Below, piece by piece: positions 55,201 to 64,000 of a stretch of DNA of 64,000 bases (position 1 is its first letter; each line of letters opens with the position of its first letter). The position numbers and the translations under genes were made by a program. The notes under the pieces were generated by a model. That model did no database searches. It was not told the DNA's origin and saw only the letters and a list, made by a program, of their open reading frames with translations. Origin of the DNA: Pseudoalteromonas rubra (GTDB taxonomy: Bacteria; Pseudomonadota; Gammaproteobacteria; Enterobacterales; Alteromonadaceae); assembly GCF_005887115.1 (NCBI RefSeq), contig NZ_PNCJ01000015.1, positions 124,001-188,000 of the forward strand. Direction: 5' to 3'.

Positions 55201-58200
55201 AGGCGCATCGTCAGGCTTGTCAGGCACTCAATAGTGTGGCTGGCATTAAAGACTTTTATCAGGCCACCAGCATAGCTCAGCAAACCGCACTGCTCCTGGC
55301 ACAACCCGGCCAGGGGGAAACCAGCAGCTGGTCCGCGCCCACCACTGACGCTCAGCGCTTTACCCAGCCGTCACTCAGTGCCGAGCGCTTATGGTTTGTC
55401 GAGCAACACGAGGGCGCACACGCCCGCTATAATATTCCCATAGCACTGCGCATTCAGGGCGCACTGGACAGCGAGAAACTCACCGCCTGTCTGAACCAGG
55501 TTGCGGCTCGTCATGAGATCTTGCATACCGCTTTTCGCATAGAAGAGGGTGAATTAACCACCCATCTGGTTACTCCACCAAAACTGCAAGTCGAGCATTT
55601 GTGCGTAACTGAGTACGATGATGAGGCCCAACGACTGAAAGCTGCTGCTGATGTGTATCAGTCGCAATTACTGACGACCTGCTTCGATCTGTCTCAGCCA
55701 CCACTACTACGCTGTGCGCTTATTGAGTTGGGCAACGAGGACCACGTGCTGGCGCTGGTGTTTCACCATATCGTTGCAGATGCCAGCTCTGGCGCCTTAT
55801 TTTTACGCGAACTCACCGAGCTTTGGCAGCAACCAGATCTGCAAACAACACACTGGCCGCAGGCAGGTCGTTACAGCGACTATGCCAGAATGCAGCACGC
55901 ATGGCTGCAAAGTCCGGCCTGTGCAAGACAGCAAACCTTCTGGCACGACTACTTAAATGAAGCACAGGCACTGGCGTTTCCCGTCGCGGGAGTGATAGAT
56001 GCTGACGATAAGGCGGGCACAGTGCGCCGCGAAATCCCAATCCCGCTGAGCACAGCTATGAAACAACTGGCAGTGCGCTTGCAGGTGTCTGAGAACATGC
56101 TGTATCTGGCCAGTTTTCAGGTGCTTTTATGGCATTACAGCCGCCAGTCACGGTTTGTCATTGGCCTGCCTGCGTCGGAGCGCAAAGAAGCACAACAATA
56201 TACGCTTGGTTTTTTCATTAATACCTTGCCGCTGCTGGCCGAAATTGACCCGCAGCAAAGCTTCACTGCGCTGGCCGGGCAGGTAAAAGAGCACTGTCTG
56301 AGTGTACTGGAGCACGCCGAACTGCCCTATCATCATATCCTGCAAAGCAGCGAAGGCGCAGCGACCGGCGCTAAACGCGACCTGGTGCAGGTATTGTTTT
56401 CCTGGGTGCAGGCTCAGCCTGACATTCAGTTGCCCGGACTCGATATGGCACCGTTTGCCGTGGATGCACAGCAAGCAAAATTCCCGCTGACTATGAATGT
56501 ACTGGCCAGCAATGACCGGGTTGAACTGTGCTTTGAGTACGCACTTAAAGCGATGGACTCAGTCTATGCCAACGACTTTATCGATAACTGGCTCACTCTG
56601 TGCGAAGATCTGGTAAAGGACAGCAGCAAGCGCGTAGGCAAACTAAACTGCGTATCTGCACACAAGCGCACCGAGATCCTGTGCGAGCGCAACAACACAG
56701 AAGTGGCGCTGCCAAAAACCAGGAATGTTTATACTTACTTCCGTGAACAGGTGCAGCTTCACGGCGAACGCACCGCCTTAAGCTGCGACAAGCAAAGCCT
56801 GGATTATGCCTCACTACAGCAGCAAACAGAGCAGATAGCACAGCAGTTGCACCAGCAAGGCATCATCGCAGGCGATAAAGTCGCGCTGTGCTATCAGCAG
56901 GGCAGCGAGGGACTTATCGCAATTTTGGCCACAGTACGCCTGGGTGCCGTGTATGTGCCCGTTTCTGTGGATTATCCTCTGTCACGTATCAAACACCTGC
57001 TAGAGGCCAGTGACGCAAAAGTGTTACTGAGTGATGTGAAGGAGGTACTGGACGCTGAACTTGCCTGTCCGTGCCTGAATTTGAATGAGACCCCAACACC
57101 CAAAGACGTTACTTTGCCAGAGTGTGAGGGCACCTTAGCGGATCCGCTGTGTATATTATTTACCTCAGGGTCAACCGGTTTGCCAAAAGCAGTGCCTGTC
57201 TCTCATGGCGCCATACTGCGTACGGTTTGTAACAACAACTACACCGAACTGAGCTGTCAGTCGGTGATCTCGCAAATAGCAAATATCTCCTTTGATGCCG
57301 CCCTGTTTGAACTCTGGGGTGCCTGGCTACACGGTGGTGAACTGACCGTGGTGCCACGCGAAGCGGCACTGGCCCCGGATACGCTGCGCCAGTACATCAG
57401 TGCACGCAGGATCAGCCATATGTTCCTGACGACGGCCTTGTTCCATGAGTTGGCACGTCAATGCCCGGAGGTATTTGAGGGTCTGCAAACCCTGTTAACC
57501 GGAGGCCAGGCTGGTGACCTCAAACTGATGCACGCGGTGCTGGATGCCTGTCATCAACCACTACAGATTGTGAATGGCTACGGACCCACGGAATCAACCT
57601 TCTATGTCAGCAGCTATTGCCCGGCCAATCATGGCGACTTTACGGCAACCCGTTATCACACCGCCCATGCCCCCCTGGGTAAGGCGCTGAACAATACGCG
57701 TTTGTACGTACTGGATGAGCAATTACAGGTCGTGGCTGACGGCAGCTGGGGCCAGCTGTATATTGCCGGTATGGGACTAACTTCAGGGTACCTCGACAGT
57801 GCGCAACTCAATGCCGAGAAGTTTACGGAACTGACGCTGCCAGAGGTCGGCACTGAACGTCTGTACGCCAGTGGCGACCGGGTGCGTTATCTGCCAGACG
57901 GTAATCTGGAATTTGGCGGCAGGCTGGACAATCAGCTCAAGATCCGTGGATTCCGGGTCGAGCCGGCAGAAGTTGAGGCCTGTTTGCGTCATTGCCCGAA
58001 CGTAGCCAATGCTGCGGTACGCGCGTTTAATGACCGTCAGGGCGAATTGTATCTGGCGGCTTATCTGGTTGCCGGACCCGACACTGGCATCGACCTGTCA
58101 CAGATCACCGCAGAGCTGGCAGGTGAACTCCCGGCCTATGCACAGCCCGGGGTATATGAATGCCTTTCAGAACTGCCGCTGACCGCCAACGGTAAGCTCG

Positions 58201-61200
58201 ACTACCGGGCGCTGACAGAGCCACAAGTCAAGGCAAGCGACGATCCGGCTCCGCTTGATGAACGTCCGTTTGATGACTGGGAAAATATCGTAGTCTCTCA
58301 CTGGCAGCAGCTACTGGGCGTGCCACAGGCCGACCGCAATAGCGACTTCTTTGCACTCGGCGGTCAGTCCATCCTGGCTATGCGTTTATTGCATCAAATT
58401 AATCAGGCACTCGAACTTTCGGTCCCGGTTGCAACCTTATTTGCCAACCCTAAACTGGGTGACTTTTTAACCGCTATTGCCTCAGAGGCCACTAAGCAAA
58501 GCAACCAGGCGCTGTCAGTCCATTTTGATCCGCAAGACTGCTATCCTCTCAGTTATGCGCAGGAAAGATTATGGGTTATCAACCAACTGCAAAGCCAGGA
58601 TCCGGGCTATAACATCCCCTTTGCTTTAGAAATCCACGGCAGTTTCGATAAAACCGCCTTCAGCGCCGCATTGAGCGATTTGGTCTTGCGCCACTGTAGC
58701 CTGCGTACCGTGTTTAAACGCCTGGCAGGTCGGCCGGTGCAGCAGGTGTTAAGCCCCTTTACAGTCGCCATTGAAGAGCAGGATTGCCGAACACACAGTG
58801 ACGATGAGCTCACTCTGACACTGCGTCACCTGGCACGGACACCGTTTGATCTGAGCCAGCTTCCGCTGTTTCGGGTTACCCTGCTAAATTGCGCCGAAGA
58901 ACGTCAGATACTGTTATTTAACTTTCACCATATTATTGCTGACGGCTGGTCGGTACGGATACTACAACAGGAGCTGGCTGAGCTATATGAAAGCCATTGT
59001 CGGGCGACCCAGGCGACGTTAGCCACTTTACCTTTACAGGTGAAAGATCTTGCCTACTGGGAGCGCCATGACAGCAACCACAGCGCGGTGAATGACGCCG
59101 TTTCATACTGGCAAACTTTAATCGGCAGCGAGCCAAAGCACTCTGTATTACCCTACGACTATGAAGAGAGCGGCGAGAATCGTCATCAGGGAGAAATCTT
59201 CCGACTGAGCTTAGATAGCAAGCTCAGTGAGGCAATCAACACCTGCTGTAAGCAATACAGCACCACGCCTTACCAGTTCGGCCTGGCTGCCATGGCCTTG
59301 TTACTGGGGCGCTACAACAACAGTGACAAAGTCATTATTGGCACACCGTTCGCAAACCGTCAGGTACCACAAAGCCAGTCGCAGATAGGTTTTTTTGTCA
59401 ACATGTTGCCCTTCGTAGTCGACCTGGATGAGGCAGACAACACCGCGCAACTGCTGGCACAGATCAGTCAGCGCTTTACATCTGCCATACAATACCAGCA
59501 CGCCCCCTTTGACCGTATTGTCGATGCACTGGGCGTTGAACGTGTCGAGGGTGAAACCCCCTTAGTGCGAGTGGTATTCGACAGCCAGATGCACGGCATT
59601 GAAACCAATACCGAGCAACAGGGCAGCGTGTTCAGAGCATTACCGCTGGACATGCATAGCGCTAAATTTGACGCCACCTTTACCCTGGTTGAAGATGAGC
59701 AGGGACTGGGGCTGGCCATTGAATACAACACACAACGCTTTGAACGCGACACCATAGCGCGCTTTGGCGCCAATCTGCAAGGCGTCATGACTCAGCTGCT
59801 GGAGCATAGCGCACTGGCCGAGGTATCTGTGGTGGCGCCCCAGGAGCAGGCGCAGATTGCCCGGTTCAGTGCGGCGCAAACCCAATACCCTGTGACCGAC
59901 TTGGCGACTGCTTTTGAACAAACAGCTGCGCGTTTTGGTGATCGCATTGCCGTCAATTATCAGGGCGAAGCGTTGAGCTATCGCGAACTCAACCTGCGTG
60001 CTGAGCAAGTGTCTGCGTCTTTACTGGCATTGAATATTGCTGCCGGAGACTTTGTTGCCATTAACGTCGAGCGCTCACTGGATTTAATCGCCTCCATCAT
60101 CGCGGTGCTCAAGCTGGGCGCGGCCTATATCCCGCTCGATACCCATGTACCGCAAGACAGGATCGCCACCATACTGGAAGACGTCAGTGTTGCCGCCTTT
60201 ATTGTCGATCAGACACCCAGCGAGATAGTCGCCGCCAGTGGTGCGCCCTGGCTGGCACTGAGTGAGCTGCAAAAAGGTGAAGCCGCTGACTATGACCGGG
60301 CAGAGATACTGGCGCGGCGTGACTCCGAACTACCCTGTTATGTGATCTTTACTTCTGGCTCAACCGGACGCCCCAAAGGCGTGGTGGTCAATCATAGGAA
60401 CGTGGTGCGCCTGCTCAAGTCCAATGAACAAAATTATCACTTCAGCGAGCAGGATGTGTTCAGCCTGTTCCACTCCTACGGATTTGATGTATCGGTCTGG
60501 GAAATGTGGGGAGCGCTGTTATATGGTGGCCGCATTGCCCTGGTGCCACAATGGGTGTGTCGTGCACCAGAGCAGTTTGACCGCTTTATTCACGATCAGC
60601 AGGTCACCATATTAAGCCAGACACCCACGGCATTTCTGGCGCTGATGCGCGCGCACCTGAGTCATAATCAGTTCCGGTATGACGCACTGCGCTATGTGAT
60701 TTTTGCCGGTGAAAAGCTGGATATCATGCAGCTGCGACCGTGGTTTGAGCGCTACCCCAAGCGACAGCACCGCCTGATCAATATGTATGGCATCACAGAA
60801 ACCACGGTGCATAACACTTACCGGGAGATCACAGCCGCAGACTTAACCTCAGGCGTGGGCAATGTGATCGGTCGTCAATTCGATGACCTGTCTATCTGGG
60901 TACTGAACGAACAAGGTGAACCACAACCGCTGGGCGTATACGGTGAAATGTTTGTTGGTGGTGACGGTGTTACGCTGGGCTATTTACACCGGCCAGAGCT
61001 TAACGCGGAGCGCTTTGTGACAAAACAGCTGGATGGGCGCGAGCAACGCCTTTACCGCAGTGGCGACGTTGCCAAATGGCACCCCAGTGGCGAGCTGGTC
61101 TATCGCGGGCGCAAAGACAATCAGGTGAAGATCCGGGGTTTTCGTATCGAGCTGGGTGAGATTGAGGCGGCGTTTTCCGCTTTGCCACTGGTCGAAGCCT

Positions 61201-64000
61201 GTGAAGCTATGGTATGGCAACGAGATGCAGGCGACCCCTGCATTGTTGCCTGCCTGAAAATGGCAGCTACCGCCGATGCCAATATCGACGAAGCGGCTTT
61301 CAAGGCTAAGGTACAGGGCCGCTTACCTGCTTATATGATCCCAGCGTATTTGCATGCGGTGAATGACTTCCCGCTCACCAGTAACGGCAAAGCCGACAAA
61401 AAAGCCCTGCTACAACAGTTGCAAGACAAACTGGCGCGTCCGGCACCGAATGCCATGACGACACACCATAGCAAAGCAGTACCTGATGCCCTCAGTCCGC
61501 TGCGCACTATCTGGGCCAGAGTACTAAAGCGCAACGACTTCAGTGACACAGACAACTTCTTCACACTCGGTGGGGATTCGATCTCGGCGCTGGAAGTGGT
61601 TGCCGCAGCTGCCAAACAGGGCATTAAACTCACTGCCAAACAATTTATGAGCAACCCAACGCTGGCGGCTCTGGCGCCATTAAGCGATCAGCTTGTCACC
61701 AGCCACAACCACGCGGTACAAAATTACGGGCAAGTGCCGCTGACGCCAATCCAGCAATGGTTCTTTGCTCAGCAATTTGCCACCCCCGCTGGCTGGGACC
61801 AAAGTGCCATCTTTGCGCTGGATTTGAGTATCGGGCAAAGCGAGTTGAATGCCGCGGTGGCCAGACTGGCTGAGGTTTACGACCTGTTCCATACCCGCTT
61901 TAGTGAGCAACAGGGTCAGCAAATGCAGTGGCTGTATGACAAGCAGCAAAACCACGCGCCGCTCTATCAGGTGATTGACGCTGAACTACACTGGCAGGAT
62001 GAAGAAGCCCGGACTCAGGTATTGCATGAATTTGCTAATCAGGTGCACCAAATGGTCGACCCCTGGCAAGGTTGTAACCTGGTCTTTGCCCGCATCTGTG
62101 CAACGCACAATGAACAACCACAGCAATACCTGCTGGTGGCGTGTCACCACTTATTAATTGACGGTGTTTCCTGGCGTCTGCTGATGAAAGATCTGGCAGA
62201 TGCACTGGCAAACCCAGACACCAAACTAACCGCCCCACAATCCGGTTACCGGCAGTGGGCTGAGCACCTGGTTGAGCAGGCTCAAAAGCCAGAAGTCGTC
62301 AGTGAGATCACCGCCTACTGGTTGTCACCCAAATGGCACATCAGCGGGGTCGATGACGCCTTGCAAAGCAACTATGAAGAGAACCTGTATGGTGATGCCA
62401 CCACCGTGAAACACACCCTGAGCAGCGCAGCAACTCAGGCACTGCATAATGCATGTCAGCGCATGCGGTGTACACTGGAGGAATACCTGATTGCCCGGCT
62501 GTATCAGTCACTGACCGGGCTGTTGGACACAGACGCGCTGGTTCTGGACTTAGAAAGCCATGGCCGCCACAGTTATGACGAGCAGCTGGATGTTTCGGCC
62601 ACAGCAGGTTGGTTTACCAGCATTTATCCGGTTCTGCTTCAGGGTAAAGCGCAGCAAACGGATCTGGTCGGCTGTATCAAAGAACAGCTCCGCGCCGTGC
62701 CCGAGCAGGGGTTAAGCTATAATCTGGCACGCTACTTAAGTTTTGATTCGGCCCTGCGCGAGCAATTGAGTGCGCTGCCAAAGGCCTGGCTAAGCTTTAA
62801 TTTCCTCGGTGATTTTAGCGCCGAGGATACGCCAGACGCGCTGCTGAGTGCACCGTTACATCACCTGCCGCTGGGTGACAACGCGGCACCGGAAAATAAC
62901 CGTCCTTATTTACTGGAAGTGATTTTCTGGCTTGATCAGGGACAGCTACACAGCCGCTTAATCGTGAACCCGGATTTGCTGGCGGGTCCTTTGAATAATC
63001 TGGCAAATACTCTGTGGCAGACTTTAGAAGCGCCACAAAGCAGCGATGACGCACACCTGTGGCCGAGCGATTTCTCTGCCAACCGGCTCAACCAGGAAGC
63101 CATGGGTGAACTGACACAGGCCCTGACCGAGCAGCAACTGACACTAAATAACGTCGCCGATGTTTATCCGCTGACACCAGTGCAGCAAGGTATTGCGTTT
63201 GATACTCTGGCTGATCCGGGCAAGGGCGTGTACATTTGCCAGCTTTACTGGACCTTTACCGAGACGCTGGATGAGGAAGCCTTTATTGGTGCGTGGCAAA
63301 CTCTGATAGACCACAACCCGATTTTGCGTACCAGCTTCCACTTTTTATCCTCAGGCGAGCACGCTCAGGTGGTCCATACACAAATGGCCCCACCGCTAGA
63401 GCACCTCGATCTCACTGGCTCAGTGCAACAGGCTGAACAAATAGATCTGGCACTCACGAACAGCCGCTACCAGGAATTCAACCTGGCACAGCCAGGGCAA
63501 TTTCGCCTGCAACTGATCCGCCTCAGCGAGCAACGCACCCTGTTTTGCTGGACCTATCACCATATCATCCTCGATGGCTGGTCTCAGGCCAATCTGTTGC
63601 AACAGCTGTCTGCGGCATTAAAGCCGGGCACCCAAATGCGCTCCCTGACGCCTTATCGCGAGTATGTTGATTTGGTTGCCGGACGAGATCAACAGGCTCA
63701 GCAGCAGTTCTGGCAAACCTATTTAGCAGCCTTGCCTGAGCAGCGTAAATTATTGCTGGCGCCACCTACACCAGATGAAACGCAGAGTTTCGATATGCTG
63801 AGCGAGACGCTGAGCGATGAGCAGTTTACCAGGCTGCGTGAGCATGCAGAGCAACAAGGCACCACACTAAACAACCTGGTACAGGCGGCCTGGGCACTGA
63901 CTCTCAGCGCAGTATGTCATAGCAATCAGGTGGTCTTTGGGGTAACGGTTTCTGGCCGCCCCACCGACATGACCGGCGTGTTGGATATGACAGGCTTGTT
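52257..64000 (+). CDS. Multi-modular NRPS (C-A-PCP-C-A-PCP-C-A-PCP-E-C...), 3' end missing
   Basis: The frame is open from GTG 52257 (ACAGGAAG upstream) to the right edge, over 3900 codons. Domains with landmarks: C1 HHVICDQ (His135); A1 FTSGTSGKPKG and AYGPTE; PCP1 GVDSL (Ser977); C2 HHIVADA (His1170); A2 FTSGSTGLPKA; PCP2 GGQSI (Ser2038); C3 HHIIADG (His2224); A3 FTSGSTGRPKG; PCP3 GGDSI (Ser3108); epimerase HHLLIDGVSW (His3297); C4 HHIILDG (His3768). Specificity codes by eye: A1 DASTIAAVC (near the Tyr code DASTVAAVC); A2 DAFFLGGFY (branched aliphatic); A3 DVWSIAMVH (partly like Thr DFWNIGMVH), then epimerised. C1 at the N-terminus fits acylation of the first residue with the aryl-polyene acid. 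Later modules and the release domain lie outside the window. Confidence 0.93.
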   Translation, partial: MNTRNQQTNLVIELSPRQVHLLQDQQLHPLSPVYNVYTGFLVKGLTSQQLQEAGRQLLVRHPLFNCRWQAGSDNLVTCTDAHEPDELFSYDPELSEDLRGWCRAQVASAISLEGKLYDCRIKACEAGYLVLFKLHHVICDQWSLQVLVNDFLASLESILEHRDATLEPLDYTSVSEQNTDDEPLYQPDHALDFSDTGLQQAHNKFSGLGEFDTLNDEYTRLAELAGEYGVSRFSVLLACWFLALYRHSGQTDLTISIPVARRSRKNRYHLGHFVDLQPVSITAIDSLSIQELLGKLEQQTMTALRSPAADPQGHKHNVICNYLPQLKIRGFRPGLMGLLSGVQSTPLSLANGQAQCHGLCLSNAQDSAIAQVDLELTLFEVNDALHTKLIGRANYFDQQELAHLAELFSCALTTLTPTQPQTIANLLTSDRGFVSLPEQPHTHILQHLHQLTQQQGTLCAVEDEHTALSYTELMQALERRAAQLSEQGVSKGMQVAVCLDKSLDSLVTILALWRLEAVSLHCDIAWPKERLLACLDQPGLSLLLLSQETNMDMPCRTLVPAQLSPPQQALTTSIAELNATAAAYVIFTSGTSGKPKGVLVSHAGLMPLARAQQALFNVSPDDRVLQFASLSFDAAISEIVVTLAAGATLVMAKQADTFSHQTLLALLNDLAITSVTLPPSLIQLLQPGLVPQLKTLISAGEACPKKLLQLWPQHLRFVNAYGPTECTVCVSAKVITSAQLAKPEALHSNNIGRPITGMQVQILTPLGRQVPDMCWGELCVSSAGLALGYIGQPEATANAFIEQPDEPTLRYYRTGDKARLLPNGELEIAGRIDQQVKVRGFRIEPEEIAQHLTLHPQVRQSCILALQQSGKTYLHACYVAEPDCEISAQTLQSYLAERLPYYMVPTRWSEREVLPLNVSGKIDKQRLSESVQAEVSQPQIADRAGSEQEHTIQAIWQALLGHPVALDTNLFELGVDSLQLSQAHRQACQALNSVAGIKDFYQATSIAQQTALLLAQPGQGETSSWSAPTTDAQRFTQPSLSAERLWFVEQHEGAHARYNIPIALRIQGALDSEKLTACLNQVAARHEILHTAFRIEEGELTTHLVTPPKLQVEHLCVTEYDDEAQRLKAAADVYQSQLLTTCFDLSQPPLLRCALIELGNEDHVLALVFHHIVADASSGALFLRELTELWQQPDLQTTHWPQAGRYSDYARMQHAWLQSPACARQQTFWHDYLNEAQALAFPVAGVIDADDKAGTVRREIPIPLSTAMKQLAVRLQVSENMLYLASFQVLLWHYSRQSRFVIGLPASERKEAQQYTLGFFINTLPLLAEIDPQQSFTALAGQVKEHCLSVLEHAELPYHHILQSSEGAATGAKRDLVQVLFSWVQAQPDIQLPGLDMAPFAVDAQQAKFPLTMNVLASNDRVELCFEYALKAMDSVYANDFIDNWLTLCEDLVKDSSKRVGKLNCVSAHKRTEILCERNNTEVALPKTRNVYTYFREQVQLHGERTALSCDKQSLDYASLQQQTEQIAQQLHQQGIIAGDKVALCYQQGSEGLIAILATVRLGAVYVPVSVDYPLSRIKHLLEASDAKVLLSDVKEVLDAELACPCLNLNETPTPKDVTLPECEGTLADPLCILFTSGSTGLPKAVPVSHGAILRTVCNNNYTELSCQSVISQIANISFDAALFELWGAWLHGGELTVVPREAALAPDTLRQYISARRISHMFLTTALFHELARQCPEVFEGLQTLLTGGQAGDLKLMHAVLDACHQPLQIVNGYGPTESTFYVSSYCPANHGDFTATRYHTAHAPLGKALNNTRLYVLDEQLQVVADGSWGQLYIAGMGLTSGYLDSAQLNAEKFTELTLPEVGTERLYASGDRVRYLPDGNLEFGGRLDNQLKIRGFRVEPAEVEACLRHCPNVANAAVRAFNDRQGELYLAAYLVAGPDTGIDLSQITAELAGELPAYAQPGVYECLSELPLTANGKLDYRALTEPQVKASDDPAPLDERPFDDWENIVVSHWQQLLGVPQADRNSDFFALGGQSILAMRLLHQINQALELSVPVATLFANPKLGDFLTAIASEATKQSNQALSVHFDPQDCYPLSYAQERLWVINQLQSQDPGYNIPFALEIHGSFDKTAFSAALSDLVLRHCSLRTVFKRLAGRPVQQVLSPFTVAIEEQDCRTHSDDELTLTLRHLARTPFDLSQLPLFRVTLLNCAEERQILLFNFHHIIADGWSVRILQQELAELYESHCRATQATLATLPLQVKDLAYWERHDSNHSAVNDAVSYWQTLIGSEPKHSVLPYDYEESGENRHQGEIFRLSLDSKLSEAINTCCKQYSTTPYQFGLAAMALLLGRYNNSDKVIIGTPFANRQVPQSQSQIGFFVNMLPFVVDLDEADNTAQLLAQISQRFTSAIQYQHAPFDRIVDALGVERVEGETPLVRVVFDSQMHGIETNTEQQGSVFRALPLDMHSAKFDATFTLVEDEQGLGLAIEYNTQRFERDTIARFGANLQGVMTQLLEHSALAEVSVVAPQEQAQIARFSAAQTQYPVTDLATAFEQTAARFGDRIAVNYQGEALSYRELNLRAEQVSASLLALNIAAGDFVAINVERSLDLIASIIAVLKLGAAYIPLDTHVPQDRIATILEDVSVAAFIVDQTPSEIVAASGAPWLALSELQKGEAADYDRAEILARRDSELPCYVIFTSGSTGRPKGVVVNHRNVVRLLKSNEQNYHFSEQDVFSLFHSYGFDVSVWEMWGALLYGGRIALVPQWVCRAPEQFDRFIHDQQVTILSQTPTAFLALMRAHLSHNQFRYDALRYVIFAGEKLDIMQLRPWFERYPKRQHRLINMYGITETTVHNTYREITAADLTSGVGNVIGRQFDDLSIWVLNEQGEPQPLGVYGEMFVGGDGVTLGYLHRPELNAERFVTKQLDGREQRLYRSGDVAKWHPSGELVYRGRKDNQVKIRGFRIELGEIEAAFSALPLVEACEAMVWQRDAGDPCIVACLKMAATADANIDEAAFKAKVQGRLPAYMIPAYLHAVNDFPLTSNGKADKKALLQQLQDKLARPAPNAMTTHHSKAVPDALSPLRTIWARVLKRNDFSDTDNFFTLGGDSISALEVVAAAAKQGIKLTAKQFMSNPTLAALAPLSDQLVTSHNHAVQNYGQVPLTPIQQWFFAQQFATPAGWDQSAIFALDLSIGQSELNAAVARLAEVYDLFHTRFSEQQGQQMQWLYDKQQNHAPLYQVIDAELHWQDEEARTQVLHEFANQVHQMVDPWQGCNLVFARICATHNEQPQQYLLVACHHLLIDGVSWRLLMKDLADALANPDTKLTAPQSGYRQWAEHLVEQAQKPEVVSEITAYWLSPKWHISGVDDALQSNYEENLYGDATTVKHTLSSAATQALHNACQRMRCTLEEYLIARLYQSLTGLLDTDALVLDLESHGRHSYDEQLDVSATAGWFTSIYPVLLQGKAQQTDLVGCIKEQLRAVPEQGLSYNLARYLSFDSALREQLSALPKAWLSFNFLGDFSAEDTPDALLSAPLHHLPLGDNAAPENNRPYLLEVIFWLDQGQLHSRLIVNPDLLAGPLNNLANTLWQTLEAPQSSDDAHLWPSDFSANRLNQEAMGELTQALTEQQLTLNNVADVYPLTPVQQGIAFDTLADPGKGVYICQLYWTFTETLDEEAFIGAWQTLIDHNPILRTSFHFLSSGEHAQVVHTQMAPPLEHLDLTGSVQQAEQIDLALTNSRYQEFNLAQPGQFRLQLIRLSEQRTLFCWTYHHIILDGWSQANLLQQLSAALKPGTQMRSLTPYREYVDLVAGRDQQAQQQFWQTYLAALPEQRKLLLAPPTPDETQSFDMLSETLSDEQFTRLREHAEQQGTTLNNLVQAAWALTLSAVCHSNQVVFGVTVSGRPTDMTGVLDMTGL

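Noticed and set aside
52257..64000. Calling the cluster the alterochromide cluster itself
   Set aside because: The early gene functions fit, but the first adenylation code is not threonine-like and the module 1-3 order with an epimerase after module 3 does not match what I know of the alterochromide peptide; kept as a related type only.

Overview
The window looks like a chromosomal segment of a marine gammaproteobacterium of the Pseudoalteromonas / Alteromonadales type. This is inferred from moderate G+C content, many secreted proteases and a GH5 glucanase with chitin-binding-type modules, GlyGly-CTERM-like protein ends, and an aryl-polyene/NRPS pathway resembling the alterochromide type known from Pseudoalteromonas. 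No rRNA or species marker is present, so the genus is an inference.

Positions 1-13.5 kb hold housekeeping and sensing genes: the end of a hybrid sensor kinase, a cupin, tRNA-Ala(GGC), an FMN reductase divergent from a LysR regulator, and a four-gene unit (PEBP-YHYH lipoprotein, small exported protein, sensor kinase, response regulator). These are followed by a TPR protein, an HTH protein of unknown role, a secreted trypsin-like protease with PKD and carbohydrate-binding modules, and a solute-binding protein. Positions 13.8-23.1 kb hold an M12B-like metalloprotease, a galactofuranosyltransferase/UDP-galactopyranose mutase pair (glf), a DUF2809 membrane protein, a GH5 glucanase, small proteins and a PQQ-type beta-propeller protein.

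Positions 23.5-38.5 kb are accessory. They start with a lone C-A-PCP-C peptide synthetase with a proline-like specificity code and a convergent MFS exporter. The exporter is preceded by a near-perfect SoxR-type operator inside a promoter with the 19-bp spacing typical of MerR-family targets. A second copy of this operator/promoter lies at 36.0 kb in front of a VOC-family gene. An S41 peptidase, a large GlyGly-CTERM-like protein, a ToxR/CadC-like regulator with TPRs, an M6-like metalloprotease and a DUF2141 lipoprotein complete the region. A 1.3-kb gene-poor stretch and a DUF2807 protein follow.

Positions 40.7-64.0 kb hold a tightly packed one-direction biosynthetic operon that runs off the right edge. 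In order: MIO ammonia-lyase, ACP, MaoC-like dehydratase, ACP/adenylate-forming ligase, fused ketosynthase/CLF-like protein, ABC-2 exporter (ATPase and permease), FabZ-like dehydratase, FabG-like ketoreductase, a degenerate SDR, a type II thioesterase, a second intact SDR, and a giant NRPS. The proposed logic is that an aromatic amino acid is deaminated to a cinnamate-type acid, loaded on an ACP, extended as an aryl polyene by the KS/KR/DH set, and passed to the NRPS (C-A-PCP-C-A-PCP-C-A-PCP-E-C...). The specificity codes, read by eye, suggest Tyr, a branched aliphatic residue, and a Thr-like residue that is then epimerised. This differs from the Thr-Val-Asn-Asn-Leu/Ile order of alterochromides, so the product may be an undescribed aryl-polyene lipopeptide.
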